Assembly (NCBI GenBank): GCA_030949555.1
Contig: JAUZSJ010000023.1
Location: forward strand, 1 to 47,734
Source: Persephonella sp.
GTDB lineage: Bacteria > Aquificota > Aquificia > Aquificales > Hydrogenothermaceae
DNA length: 47,734 nt
Direction of reading: 5' to 3'
Shown: positions 1-8,695 of the stretch, in pieces
How the letters are laid out: every line of letters begins with the position of its first letter
How positions within the stretch are numbered: position 1 is the stretch's first letter
Position numbers and translations under genes: made by a program
The notes under the pieces: generated by a model
The model's input: only the letters and a program-made list of their open reading frames with translations
Database searches by the model: none
Told to the model about the DNA's origin: nothing

Positions 1-551
1 TATAATGTTCCAGTATTTTTTAGGAACCTTTTTCATAAGCTCCATTTCTGTCTCTTCAGGACTTTTTGTTTTTACAAATCCTAATCTGTTGGAAATCCTG
101 TGAACATGAGTGTCAACGCATATGGCAGGTTTTTTAAAGGAAAGCGCCAGCACTAAATTTGCTGTTTTTCTTCCTACACCGGGAAGTTTCAAGAGTTCTT
201 CCAGACTGTCTGGAACATTACCTCCATAGTCTTTTACGATAATTTCTGATATTTTTTTTATAGTTTTTGCTTTATTCCTGTAGAATCCTGCCGGATATAT
301 AGCTCTGGCTATTTCTTCTTCAGAAAGCTTCAGTATATCGCAAGGATTGTCTGCTATTTTGAAATAATTTTTTCTGAAGCCCGGGCAGTAACTTCATCTT
401 TTGTCCTCAGACTGATAAGGGTTGATATCAGTATCTGAAAAGGACTCCTTTTATCCCTCTTTACGCCATAAGGGAAACCACAGGAGCATTCCACTTTGGA
501 AACTCTTTTTCCAAGAATGTTTAAAACCTTAATAAATGTGGCTTTGTCCAT
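1..551 (-). CDS. nth: Endonuclease III, partial at the left edge, one frameshift
   Basis: This is a base-excision-repair DNA glycosylase/AP lyase that removes oxidised pyrimidines. About 183 N-terminal residues are visible; the C-terminal [4Fe-4S] cysteine loop lies outside the window. The helix-hairpin-helix reads [12 protein letters not shown] and contains the family's catalytic lysine, and the catalytic aspartate lies in CVDTHVHR. A run of six T on the plus strand (368-373) appears to have lost one base: the first 65 codons read to a stop, and the reading continues as [10 protein letters not shown] in the next frame. The start is the ATG at 551. It is divergent from the peptidase gene at 574, with only 22 bp between them. 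Identification is firm. The break is best explained by a homopolymer error. Confidence 0.9.
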
Positions 552-573
552 AAGATAGAATTATACTAAATGT

Positions 574-1383
574 ATGAGGATTATTGTCCCTGTTTTTAAT
601 TGCTTTTACTGGAGCTCTATCCTACGAGGTAAAAATACTGTCCCACAACTTTTTCCAGCGAGTCTTAACCTGATGAAAATAACAGAATGGAAAAACAGTA
701 AAATAGAGATTGTGTGTAATGGAGGCTCTTTTTATTTTCCAGCCACAGGAGAAAAGAGCTTTTTTGCAATACCTTACAGTTGTAAAGATATAGCTATATT
801 GAACGTAATCAGAAAAGGTAAAGTGATTTTTAGGAAGTTTATAAAAATCAGGAAAAAGTCTTATCCAGTTTCAAGGATAACAGTAAGAGAGAGAAAAAAG
901 ACAAAAAAAGTTTTAAAAAGGATAGAGAAAGAGCATAAGAAACTGAGAAGTATTCTTACTACCGTATCACCCTAGAAATACAGAGAATATAGCTTTTTAA
1001 GACCTTTAAAAAAGATAAAGATATCCACACCTTTTGGTGCCCAGAGAATTGTAAATGGAAAAAGGAAGTCTATTCACTGGGGCATTGATTTTGTAGCTTC
1101 AGAGGGAACGCCAGTTTATGCTTCTCTGACAGGAAAAGTAGTTCTGGCACAAGAACTTTTTTACACAGGAAAAACTGTTGTTATTGACCATGGAAAGGGA
1201 CTTTTCACTCTTTATGCTCATCTATCCCGTATTTCTGTTAAGGAAGGAGAAATGGTAAAAAGGGGAAAGATTATAGGAAATGTAGGTTCAACAGGAAGGT
1301 CAACAGGACCTCACCTGCATTTTGGGGTTTATCTTGTGGGGATGAGAATAGACCCAGATTTGGTTTTCAGGCTTAAACTGTAA
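574..1383 (+). CDS. Secreted M23/LytM-type peptidase with in-frame TAG and a damaged signal peptide
   Basis: The C-terminal 120 residues form a LytM zinc peptidase domain: STPFG, then HWGIDF (first Zn ligands H and D), then GPHLHFG (HxH motif). Such enzymes cut peptidoglycan cross-links, or act as regulators in the envelope. Removing one C near 588-590 restores a signal peptide reading [19 protein letters not shown]; as given, the first residues are scrambled. A TAG at 973-975 interrupts the gene, but both sides share the same frame and the peptide resumes as [11 protein letters not shown], so this is a substitution or a paired indel rather than a simple shift. The zinc ligands are intact, so the protein is probably active if the stop is an error. 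The mutS start follows the stop after 32 bp. Confidence 0.8.
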
Positions 1384-1415
1384 TATATTTTAAAAAAAGA
1401 GTAGAAAGGAGAAAG

Positions 1416-4045
1416 ATGTTAGAAAAAAATGTAACACCAATGCTTGCCCAGTATCACAGAATAAAAAATGAGTATCCTGATGCCCTTGTTTTATACAGAC
1501 TTGGGGATTTTTATGAGATGTTTTACGAAGATGCATACACTGGAGCAAGGGATTTAAACATTGCCCTGACAAGGAAAAAGGTAGGGAAGTCTCAGTATAT
1601 TCCTATGTGCGGAATTCCATATCATGCAGCAGACAGCTATATCAGTAGACTTGTTTCTAAAGGGCATAAAGTAGCTATCTGAGAACAGTTAGAGGATGCC
1701 TCAAAAGCTAAAGAGGCATTGGTTGTAAAAGCAGACGCTGGCAAGCAGCTATCACTCTGCGGAGACTTACTTTGAAAACGAAAAGATGAGGTCTGCCCTC
1801 TGTGGTATATACCCCTCTGGAAAGAAGTATGGAGTTTCATTTCTTGACCTTTCAACTGGAGAGTTTTTTGCATCTATAATGGATTACGGCAGTCTGACTT
1901 CTTTCCTTGGAAAGTTCCAGCCTAAAGAGATTCTTATCCCAGAAGATGAGAACTTTCAGCATTTAAGTGAAAACTTCAGAAATATATACTTTACACCCCT
2001 TAAAGAGGATTTCTTCTCACAGGGATGCACTGAATGAACTGCTACAGTTTTTTAAAACATTCCATTTTTCTTCCTTTGGTTTCAGCAGTGAGGAAGTAGA
2101 TGCTGTAATATCCGCGTCAGCTATCCTGAAATATGCAAAGATAACACAAAAGACATTTCTACCTTTTATATCTTCACTCAAACCATACAGGAGAAGACAT
2201 ATATATGAGACTTGACTACTCAGCTCAGAAACATCTGGAGATTGTGAGAGCGCTTCAGATGGAAATCTTCCCCTTGTAAAAGTGCTTGATAAAACACTTA
2301 CAGGAATGGGAAGGAGAAAGCTGAGATTTTTCCTGCTACACCCCTTAAAAAATGTTGAGATGATAAAACAGAGACAGGAGGCTGTTGAAGAGCTTGTAAA
2401 AAACAGCAGTCTGAGGGAAAACATAAGAGAGATTTTAAAAGAGATATTTGATATAGAAAGGCTTGTATCAAAGATATCATCAGGAACGATGTCTCCCAGA
2501 GATATGGTATCTCTGAGGGAATCACTCAAGCAGATAAAAAAACTGAAAAATCTGGAATCACAGGTAAACTCAACATTCCTGAAAGATGTATTCTCAAAAT
2601 TAGAAGATTTTGAATGGTTAATAGAAAATTAGACAGATACCTGGAGGATAATCCACCCACACATCTAAAAGGGGCGGAGGACTTATAAAAAAGGAGTTGA
2701 AAAACAACCTCGATGAGCTAAAGGAGATTAAAGAAAAACGGGAGAACCAGTGGCTCAGGGAGTACCAGGAAGGCAGCTCAGAAAGAGAAACAGGAATACA
2801 GAGTTTGAAAGTAGGCTTTAATAAAGTAATGGGATACTACATAGAGGTAACAAAACCAAACCTGAAATTTGTTCCTCCCCACTACAGAAGAAGACAGACA
2901 TTATCAAATGCTGAAAGATTTATAACAGATGGAACTCCAGAGATTTGAGGAAAGATATCTTTCTGCAGATGAAAAGATTAAGGCACTGGAGTACGAGATA
3001 TTTATGAGTCTGAGGGAAGAAGTTGCTTCCTGTTTCCCGGCAGTACTTGTGGAAAACAGCACAGCAGTGTGGGAGTATACAGATGCGGATGCAGTCTATG
3101 GCTGCAGATTGCTCTGTTGAGAAGGGTGGGCTAAAACCTGAAATACACGGATGGTTACGAGTATAGAGATAAAGGAAGGATTTCATCCTGTAATATCGGA
3201 GTCGATGCCGGACTTTGTTCCGGCCAGTCTGATAGATGAACATAATCTCCCACTTCCACATAATAACAGGTCCCAATATGGCAGGTAAAAGTACTTTCAT
3301 AAGGCAGTCTGCCCTTATAATCCTCCTTGCCCATACAGGTTCTTTCATACCAGCAAAAAAGGGAAAGATAGGAATTATTGATGGAATATATACAAGAATA
3401 GGCTCTGGAGATGTTTTATCAAAGGGACTGTCAACATTTATGGTTGAGATGCTTGAAGTAGCAAATATTTTAAACAACATAACAGAGAGGTCTTTTGTCG
3501 TTCTTGATGAAGTTGGAAGAGGAACAAGTACTTATGACGGAATATCAATAGCATGGGCTGTTTCTGAGTACATAAGTAAAGAGAAAAAGACAAAAACATT
3601 ATTTGCGACACATTATCATGAACTGACTAAGTTAGAGGAAGAGATACCGGGAATTAAAAACTTCCATATGCATATAAAAGAAGAAAGGAGAAGAGATAAA
3701 ATTTTTATACAGGGTTTCTGAGGGTTTTTCAAACAAAAGTTACGGGGTTCATGTGGCAAAACTGGCAGGTATAAACGAAGAAATAATAAAGAGAGCTTAT
3801 GAGATACTGTATCATCTTGAAGAAGAGCAGGAGAGTACAAGATAGACGAAACAATAATAAATCTTTCTCAGAAAAAGGAAGAATACCTACCCTTATTTGA
3901 GACTGTTCAGGATAGAGAAGAATATCACCAGATTATAAAAGAGATAGAAGATTTAGACCTTGCTTCAATAACACCAATTGACGCTATGGTTTTCCTTAAC
4001 AATCTGAAAAAAAGAATAAAAATTAATAAAAAGGGCGGTATCTGA
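1416..4045 (+). CDS. mutS: DNA mismatch repair ATPase MutS, several frameshifts
   Basis: MutS recognises mismatches and recruits MutL. The N-terminal mismatch-reading motif [10 protein letters not shown] is near residue 35, the lever/core region follows ([17 protein letters not shown]), then the ABC ATPase with Walker [10 protein letters not shown] (about 3271-3297) and Walker [16 protein letters not shown]. The total span of 2.6 kb matches a full-length MutS of about 860 residues. It is broken in at least seven places, including a TGA at 1680-1682 where the family normally has Cys (KVAI-x-EQ). The start is supported by GAAAGGAGAAAG just upstream. The last codons lie inside an inverted repeat shared with the opposite-strand small RNA terminator. 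Every conserved block is present, so I do not call it a pseudogene. Confidence 0.92.
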
Positions 4046-4056
4046 ATGATACCGCC
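4021..4056 (-). terminator. Rho-independent terminator on the minus strand, overlapping the mutS 3' end
   Basis: A perfect 9-bp stem (GGCGGTATC at 4034-4042 with GATACCGCC at 4048-4056) closes a 5-nt loop. On the minus strand it is followed by CTTTTTATTAATTTTT. The T tract exists only on the minus side, so it fits termination of the candidate small RNA. The mutS stop codon (4043-4045) sits in the loop. Confidence 0.7.
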
Positions 4057-4134
4057 AGAAATAGGAGGTTAGGAAGGCCATGAGAGGAAACACAGCTCAG
4101 GTGCTGCAATTTCCAACAAACCTAACCTGAGGGA
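4028..4134 (-). ncRNA. Candidate small structured RNA of about 105 nt
   Basis: A complete small transcription unit is visible on the minus strand: a sigma-70-like promoter (TTGATT, 16-nt spacer, TATAAT), a start near 4134, and a strong terminator at 4034-4056. The predicted RNA folds as a nested hairpin: an outer 8-bp stem AGGTTAGG/CCTAACCT (4121-4128 with 4068-4075), a 5-bp GGAAA/TTTCC stem, and a 4-bp CAGC/GCTG stem with a 6-nt loop. Its 3' part, CCUUCCUAACCUCC, contains an anti-Shine-Dalgarno run and is complementary over 12 nt (one G-U) to the ribosome-binding region of the next minus-strand gene (4498-4511). It does not match 4.5S, 6S or tmRNA as I know them. A plus-strand ORF of 16 codons (4080-4130) with a purine-rich site upstream is the competing explanation. 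Confidence 0.5.
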
Positions 4135-4139
4135 TTTGT

Positions 4140-4167
4140 ATTATATGCAAAAAATGAAAAAAATCAA
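4140..4167 (-). promoter_or_regulatory. Promoter of the candidate small RNA
   Basis: On the minus strand the -35 box TTGATT (4162-4167) is 16 nt from a consensus -10 box TATAAT (4140-4145). No protein-coding start follows; the next feature downstream is the hairpin RNA and its terminator. Confidence 0.6.
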
Positions 4168-4190
4168 TATCTTATATCACAGAAAGGTTT

Positions 4191-4493
4191 TCACATTATA
4201 TGTTTGGAGAGAGTGTTAAAAACAGTTCTTACAGCCTCGTCAACGTCCTGTGGCGTAAATTCTGCATCAACTCCCGTCCCCAAAGTCTTGAAGTATCTTA
4301 ATATTTTGTATACCGGTTTACCATTCTCAATTTTTTTAGCTAATATAAAAACAACATTTCCCACTTTTCCCGGTTGAACAGTTTCCAAGACAGTATAGCC
4401 TTTCAGGGCTTTATAAAGGGGAAGACCGTCAGGAAGACTGTACTCTCTCATTATAGGTATAACATCTTCTGGTTTTTCTATCTTTATCTCCAT
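4191..4493 (-). CDS. Small conserved-looking protein of unknown function, 100 aa
   Basis: I do not recognise the family. The protein is intact, acidic and soluble, with no signal or membrane segment; it starts MEIKIEKPEDVIP and ends NTLSKHIM. The ATG at 4493 is preferred over the in-frame TTG at 4496 because the ribosome-binding sequence AGGTTAGGAGGGG lies at the right distance from the ATG. It follows rluB on the same strand with a 42-bp gap, so the two may be cotranscribed. Its ribosome-binding region is the segment complementary to the candidate small RNA encoded about 360 bp further along, which would make it a plausible regulatory target. Confidence 0.7.
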   Translation of the reverse strand: MEIKIEKPEDVIPIMREYSLPDGLPLYKALKGYTVLETVQPGKVGNVVFILAKKIENGKPVYKILRYFKTLGTGVDAEFTPQDVDEAVRTVFNTLSKHIM

Positions 4494-4535
4494 CAAACCC
4501 CTCCTAACCTTATGTGTGTATTTAATATAATTGAA

Positions 4536-5271
4536 TTATTCTGCTGTTGCCATTTTTATAGTTTTTTGTATCTCTTTTTCTGGGATTTCTTTCCATTCTT
4601 TAGGTTTCAGACTATCTATTGTAATACTGCCAATACTTATCCTGAACAGTCTGTGAACAGGATGCCCAAATGAAGACCATAAACCTTCTCACTACTCTTT
4701 TCTGCCCTGAGTGAATGCTTATTTCAATAACTGTTGAATTTTTCTTTTTCTTCAGGATTTTAATACTATCAGGCTTTAAATATGTATCCTGTAGTCTTTT
4801 CCCTTTTCTCATCCTGTTGAAAGTCTCTACATTTACCCTTCCCTCTATTTCAACAACATATTTCTTTGGTATTTTTCTTCTCGGATGCATCAGAATATTG
4901 GCAAAATCTCCGTCATTTGTAAGAACAAGCAACCCTTCACTGTTGTAATCCAGTCTTCCTGCAGGAAACAGCCTTTCTTTTATACCAATTTCTTTAAACA
5001 GGTCTGTCAGTGTTTTTCTTCCAAATCTGTCTCTACCCAGCTGTGTAAGATAACCGACAGGTTTGTACAGTTTTATATAAACCTTTTTTTCTCTATTTTT
5101 TACAACTTTCCCTTCCACTTCTACATAATCTTTTTCTGGGTCTATTTTCATACCAAGCTGTAAGACTTTTTGACCATTTACCTTTACTTTTCCTTCCTTT
5201 ATAAGTTCATCTGCCTTTCTCCTTGAACAGTATCCTGACTGGGCAATAAATCTGTTCAGTCTTACTTTCAT
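4536..5271 (-). CDS. rluB: Pseudouridine synthase of the RsuA/RluB family, one frameshift near the 3' end
   Basis: The protein has an N-terminal S4 RNA-binding domain (MKVRLNRFIAQSGYCSRRKA), then the synthase domain with the catalytic aspartate in GRLDYNSEGLLVLTNDG. It converts a uridine in rRNA to pseudouridine, probably in 23S rRNA (RluB) but possibly in 16S (RsuA); the sequence does not settle which. The frame shifts near 4675: conserved GHPVHRLFRISIG continues in another frame to a stop at 4536-4538. Total length of about 245 residues is normal. It is divergent from the LemA-like gene at 5334. Confidence 0.85.
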
Positions 5272-5333
5272 TTGTTTTTTTACCTGATAGAGTTTGATTT
5301 TTATCTTAAATAATATAAGAAAAAGAGGAAGAG

Positions 5334-5819
5334 ATGCTAAAGATAATCATCTTAGGTTTTTTATGGAATTTCTGTTTATAACCGTTTTATGACCCTGAAA
5401 AATGGTTCTCAGGCAACACCTGGTCAGATTAAGGTGGCCCTTAAAAAAGGCTTGATATATTATTACAGCTGAGAAGGAAACTTTTGAAAAGATAACCAGG
5501 CTGAGAAGCCAGATATTAGGAGCAAAAACGCCTTTTGAGGTGTCAGAAATAGAGAAACAGTCAAGACAGATATTAAAATATACTTGTTGCTGTTGAGAAC
5601 TATCCTGAGCTGAGAACATCAGAGCTTGCAAAACAGCTTACTGATGCAATAAACATTCCCCATTTGAACATATCAAGAAACACGAGAATAAGATTCCACA
5701 GGTCTTATAGATACCTAACCCTTCCTGTGGGAAAACTGCAGGCTTCCCAGAAATCAGCTTCAGGCGGAGGTTTTGGGGCAGGAGGAGGCTTTGGTGGGGG
5801 AGGAGCAGGAGGAAGATGA
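5334..5819 (+). CDS. LemA-family protein, badly frameshifted, with a glycine-rich tail
   Basis: The fragments join as [48 protein letters not shown] and [11 protein letters not shown], which follow the usual order of LemA proteins (one N-terminal membrane helix, then a helical bundle). Family function is poorly defined. At least five indels break it, and part of the helical core appears lost, so the protein reads shorter than usual LemA. The end is Gly-rich ([18 protein letters not shown]), more typical of TPM/YgcG-type tails than of LemA itself. This could be a real fusion or could reflect a lost stretch of sequence between two genes. GAGGAAGAG precedes the ATG. Confidence 0.55.
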
Positions 5820-5841
5820 CCAAAGTTTGTGCATATTGGTA

Positions 5842-5870
5842 TTGACTTTATACACAAAAAGGCACATACT
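5842..5870 (+). promoter_or_regulatory. Likely promoter of the cold-shock gene
   Basis: TTGACT (5842-5847) and CATACT (5865-5870) are separated by 17 nt. Transcription would start near 5877 and give a leader of about 100 nt, which holds the inverted repeat described at 5883-5940. Confidence 0.5.
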
Positions 5871-5882
5871 TATTGCTGGAGT

Positions 5883-5940
5883 TGTTTAAAGGTCTGGGGA
5901 GGGGCCCCTTCCATTGAGCGCTCAAACAGGTCTTTAAACA
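5883..5940 (+). promoter_or_regulatory. Structured 5' leader of the cold-shock gene
   Basis: TGTTTAAAG (5883-5891) pairs exactly with CTTTAAACA (5932-5940). Inside are a G/C-rich block (GGGGAGGGGCCCC, 5896-5908) and a palindrome TTGAGCGCTCAA that can form its own small hairpin. This gives a branched element between the promoter and the ribosome-binding site (TTTGGAGG). By analogy with the long temperature-responsive leaders of cspA-type mRNAs it may act as an RNA thermosensor; that function is inference. Confidence 0.5.
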
Positions 5941-5978
5941 CTTCAAAAAAGTAATTTTTATTTGGAGGATTTTTAGTA

Positions 5979-6188
5979 ATGCGTCACACAGGTACAGTAA
6001 AATGGTTTAACTCAAAAAAAGGGTACGGATTTATCACAAGAGATGATGGTCAGGGAGATGTTTTTGTTCACTTCTCAGCCATTCAGGGTGAAGGATTCAA
6101 AACTCTTGAAGAAGGACAGAGAGTAGAGTTTGACATTGTCAAAGAAGATAAGGGTGAAAAGGCTCAAAACGTCGTAGTAAGCGGCTAA
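5979..6188 (+). CDS. Cold-shock domain protein (CspA family), 69 aa
   Basis: This is an intact OB-fold single-stranded nucleic-acid-binding protein acting as an RNA chaperone in the cytoplasm. RNP1 (KGYGFITRD) and RNP2 (DVFVHFSAI) are both present and the length is typical. The ATG follows TTTGGAGGATTTTTAGTA. The gene stands alone, with its own promoter, a long structured leader and a terminator 14 bp after the stop. In a thermophile the name may mislead; such proteins often serve general RNA-chaperone roles. Confidence 0.93.
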   Translation: MRHTGTVKWFNSKKGYGFITRDDGQGDVFVHFSAIQGEGFKTLEEGQRVEFDIVKEDKGEKAQNVVVSG

Positions 6189-6202
6189 TATCTTTACATA
6201 CA

Positions 6203-6226
6203 GGGGTGGATTTTCACCCCTTTTTT
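6203..6226 (+). terminator. Rho-independent terminator of the cold-shock gene
   Basis: The stem GGGGTG (6203-6208)/CACCCC (6215-6220) has a 6-nt loop and is followed by six T. Confidence 0.85.
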
Positions 6227-6262
6227 CATTACTTTATATTTCAAAAACTGTCAGGAAATAAT

Positions 6263-6778
6263 ATGAGGAACCTTTTGCTGTCTGTTTTGCTTTTCCTGTC
6301 TTTTTCTGTAATATCAAAAGGAGAAACAGGTGTTTACAGAGCTTATGTTTACTTTATCCCCGTCGGAGAGATAACATTTGATGTAAAAAAAGATAAAGCA
6401 TTTGTTAAAGGAGAGACCTATAAAAGTCTGAAATGGCTTTACAACTATACTTTCAGATTTGAAGCAAACAGTGATGGCTACTTTCTGTATGAGAAGGAAA
6501 ATAAAAAAGAAAAGATATATAAAGATGAGCAGATAAAAAAGAAAAAACCATGGCTTCCTCTTATAGTTAAATACATAATGGAAGGTAAAAAACCAGATTC
6601 AGAAAAAGACAGAAACTTTCCTTACAGAATTGAACGACAGAAAGACAGAGTGATTATATACCCACTAAAAAGTAAAAAAGTTAAAAAAATAGTGATGTTG
6701 CTGAAAAACGGCAGTAGACTACCAGAAAGAATAGAGATAGAGGGAAAGATAGATATAACCCTTGAGAAAATCAGATAA
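6263..6778 (+). CDS. Exported protein, possibly DUF3108-like, 171 aa
   Basis: An N-terminal signal peptide (MRNLLLSVLLFLSFSVISKG) is followed by a Lys-rich beta-type domain beginning GVYRAYVYFIPVGEITFDVK. That opening and the later YTFRFEANSDGYFL segment recall DUF3108 proteins, which are exported and uncharacterised; the match is from memory and tentative. The start is the ATG at 6263, with AGGAA shortly upstream; an upstream in-frame extension to 6206 runs through the terminator and is rejected. The 3' end overlaps the convergent JAMM gene by 8 bp. Confidence 0.65.
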   Translation: MRNLLLSVLLFLSFSVISKGETGVYRAYVYFIPVGEITFDVKKDKAFVKGETYKSLKWLYNYTFRFEANSDGYFLYEKENKKEKIYKDEQIKKKKPWLPLIVKYIMEGKKPDSEKDRNFPYRIERQKDRVIIYPLKSKKVKKIVMLLKNGSRLPERIEIEGKIDITLEKIR

Positions 6779-7190
6779 TCTCTACTTTTTCTTTTTCAAA
6801 CTTTTCTCCAGACAGCTCCCAGCTACTCCAGCTTTTTGCTTTTCCATTCTCCACAGAAACAATTATGTAAGACATATCAGGCTGGGCAAACCTGAGGTCT
6901 GTTTCTGAAGGTCTGTCAGGATGGTCTGGATGGGAATGGTATATACCTATAATCTGTAAACCTGATTTTTCTGCTTCTTCTTCAGCCTTTAGATAATCCC
7001 TCGGGTCAATCTCAAATCTATCATTTGCTCTTTCTTTATTTCTGTTTTCTACCTGTATAATCTGATAGGCTGTTCTCCTGTTGCTGGCATAATCTATTTC
7101 ACCTACAATAAAACCACATATCTCATAAGGATAACCTTCCTCACCCTGCTTTTCTATCTGTTTTACAAGCTCTTCTTTTATTTTCAGCAC
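6771..7190 (-). CDS. JAMM/MPN zinc metallopeptidase-like protein, 139 aa
   Basis: The JAMM motif is complete: a glutamate in YEICGFIVGE, then HSHPDHPDRPSETD (HxH...S..D). The prokaryotic single-domain family (Mec/CysO-type, M67) removes small ubiquitin-like sulfur carriers or C-terminal residues, which would link it to cysteine, thiamine or molybdopterin synthesis. No such partner is in the window, so the substrate is unknown. The start is GTG at 7190, with GAGGT upstream; there is no nearby in-frame ATG. It is divergent from lipB. Confidence 0.85.
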   Translation of the reverse strand: MLKIKEELVKQIEKQGEEGYPYEICGFIVGEIDYASNRRTAYQIIQVENRNKERANDRFEIDPRDYLKAEEEAEKSGLQIIGIYHSHPDHPDRPSETDLRFAQPDMSYIIVSVENGKAKSWSSWELSGEKFEKEKVEII

Positions 7191-7222
7191 TGGATAACCT
7201 CTTTTTTTATTATAATTTTATC

Positions 7223-7829
7223 ATGAAGATATTACAGCTCGGCAGAACCCATTATGAAGATGCTCTGAGGCTCCAGAAAAAGCTGTTCCATAAAAAACTT
7301 AATGACCTTCTGATAGAGGATATTGTTCTAATAATGGAGCATTTTCCTGTTTACACAAAAGGAAAACGACTGACGAAACACATCTGAAAAATATACCAGA
7401 GGGTATTCCTGTTTATGAGGTGGAAAGGGGTGGAAGTGTCACATTTCACGGTCCCGGACAGATTGTTGTTTACCCGGTAGTGTATCTGAAAGGAAAAAAA
7501 CTGTCTGTAAAAAATTATGTATGGACATTAGAAGAAATTATGATTGAAACACTGAAAGAGTTAGGTATATCCTCATATAGATTAGAGAAGAAAAGGGGAG
7601 TTTTTACAGAAAAAGGTAAGATAGGATTTGTTGGTGTGAAGATTTCAAGGAACATCTCCTATCACGGATTTTCCTGAATGTTAATGTGAACAAATTATTT
7701 TTTGAATGTATACATACCTGCGGAATAACAGACATTCCTGTGTGTAATGTAACAGATTTTGTTGATGTGGATATTGAAACTGTGAAGGAAATTCTGATAA
7801 AAAAGATAAAAGAAATTTTCAGGAGATAA
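7223..7829 (+). CDS. lipB: Octanoyl-[acyl-carrier-protein] transferase (lipoate synthesis), two frameshifts
   Basis: LipB moves octanoate from ACP to the lipoyl domains of 2-oxoacid dehydrogenases and GcvH. The family signature RGGSVTFHGPGQIVVYPVV is present. The expected lysine/cysteine region reads KGKIGFVGVKISRNISYHGFSLN and then NKLFFECIHTCGI after a shift, where the second C corresponds to the catalytic Cys position of the family. Frames change near 7370 and 7675. The ATG at 7223 begins MKILQLGRTHYEDAL. The stop overlaps the dapF start (TAATG), so the two are translationally coupled. Confidence 0.88.
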
Positions 7830-8695
7830 TGATGGAAAAGAATTTTTTTGCAAAATTCCATGGTCTTGGAAATGATTACATCTGTCTTGATGAAGACTGG
7901 ATAGACTTTAATTTAGACACGGAGGCTGTAAAAACCATATGTGATGTTCACTATGGTGTTGGTTCAGACGGCATCCTGCTAAAAACCCATTCTTCAAAAG
8001 CTGATTTTGGTCTTCGGATTTTCAATCCTGATGGTTCTGAGGCCCAAAAGAGCGGTAATGGATTGAGGATATTTGCAAAGTTTCTGTACGATTACGGTTA
8101 TACAATGAAAAGAGAGTTTACAGTAGGGACAAAAGGGGGAATAGTAAAGGCGAGAATAGAAGAGCTTGTAAATGGAAGGGCATCTGTAATAACTGTTGAT
8201 ATGGGAAAAGCTGTATTTAGAGCGAAGGATGTACCTGTTCTGTGTGATACCGAGGAATGTATAGGGAAAAAGATTAAAGTTAATGACAGAGAGTTTGAGA
8301 TAAACTGTGTTTCAGTAGGTAATCCACACTGTGTAATAATTGTTGATGAGCTTGATGAAAATGTTGTTAGGAAATATGGAGCAAAGATTGAAAATTTAGA
8401 TATTTTTCCAGACAGGATTAATGTTCAGTTTGCCAAGGTTATATCTCCAGAACTGGTAGAAATCAGAATATGGGAAAGGGGAGCAGGATATACACTTGCC
8501 TCAGGAAGCTCTTCCTGTGCTGTGGCTTCTGTCATGGTAAAAAGAGGTCTGGCAGAAAGAAATCTTTCAGTAAAAATGCCTGGAGGCATTCTAAAAATAC
8601 AGGTAGACGAAAGCTGGAACATAAGAATGACTGGAGAAGTTCAGGAGATATGTTCAGGTCATCTCAGTCCTGAACTTACAGAGCAGTTTATTTAG
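7829..8695 (+). CDS. dapF: Diaminopimelate epimerase-family protein lacking both catalytic cysteines
   Basis: The fold is clear: FHGLGNDYI at the N-terminus, GVGSDGILL, FNPDGSEAQKSGNGLRI, VSVGNPHCVI and WERGAGYTLASGSSSCAVA, 288 residues, intact. Standard DapF interconverts L,L- and meso-diaminopimelate using two cysteines, in CGNG and LACGTG motifs. Here both positions are serine (KSGNGL, LASGSS) and the usual Glu before TLA is Tyr. The protein belongs to a Ser/Ser subgroup commonly annotated dapF, and its reaction is unclear to me. It could still serve lysine and cell-wall synthesis or do something else. No second dapF is in the window. It overlaps lipB by one base and the convergent zinc-ribbon gene by 8 bp. 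Confidence 0.8.
   Translation: MMEKNFFAKFHGLGNDYICLDEDWIDFNLDTEAVKTICDVHYGVGSDGILLKTHSSKADFGLRIFNPDGSEAQKSGNGLRIFAKFLYDYGYTMKREFTVGTKGGIVKARIEELVNGRASVITVDMGKAVFRAKDVPVLCDTEECIGKKIKVNDREFEINCVSVGNPHCVIIVDELDENVVRKYGAKIENLDIFPDRINVQFAKVISPELVEIRIWERGAGYTLASGSSSCAVASVMVKRGLAERNLSVKMPGGILKIQVDESWNIRMTGEVQEICSGHLSPELTEQFI

Noticed and set aside
1416-4045. mutS as a real pseudogene (mutator strain)
   Set aside because: Every motif is intact between breaks and the same kind of break is found in essential genes across the window.
4028-4134. Identity of the candidate RNA as 4.5S signal-recognition-particle RNA
   Set aside because: Length and hairpin shape are similar, but the conserved GGAA-tetraloop apical motif with its flanking internal loops cannot be formed.
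6206-6262. Extended N-terminus of the exported protein starting at 6206
   Set aside because: The extension runs through the cold-shock gene terminator; the ATG at 6263 starts a proper signal peptide.
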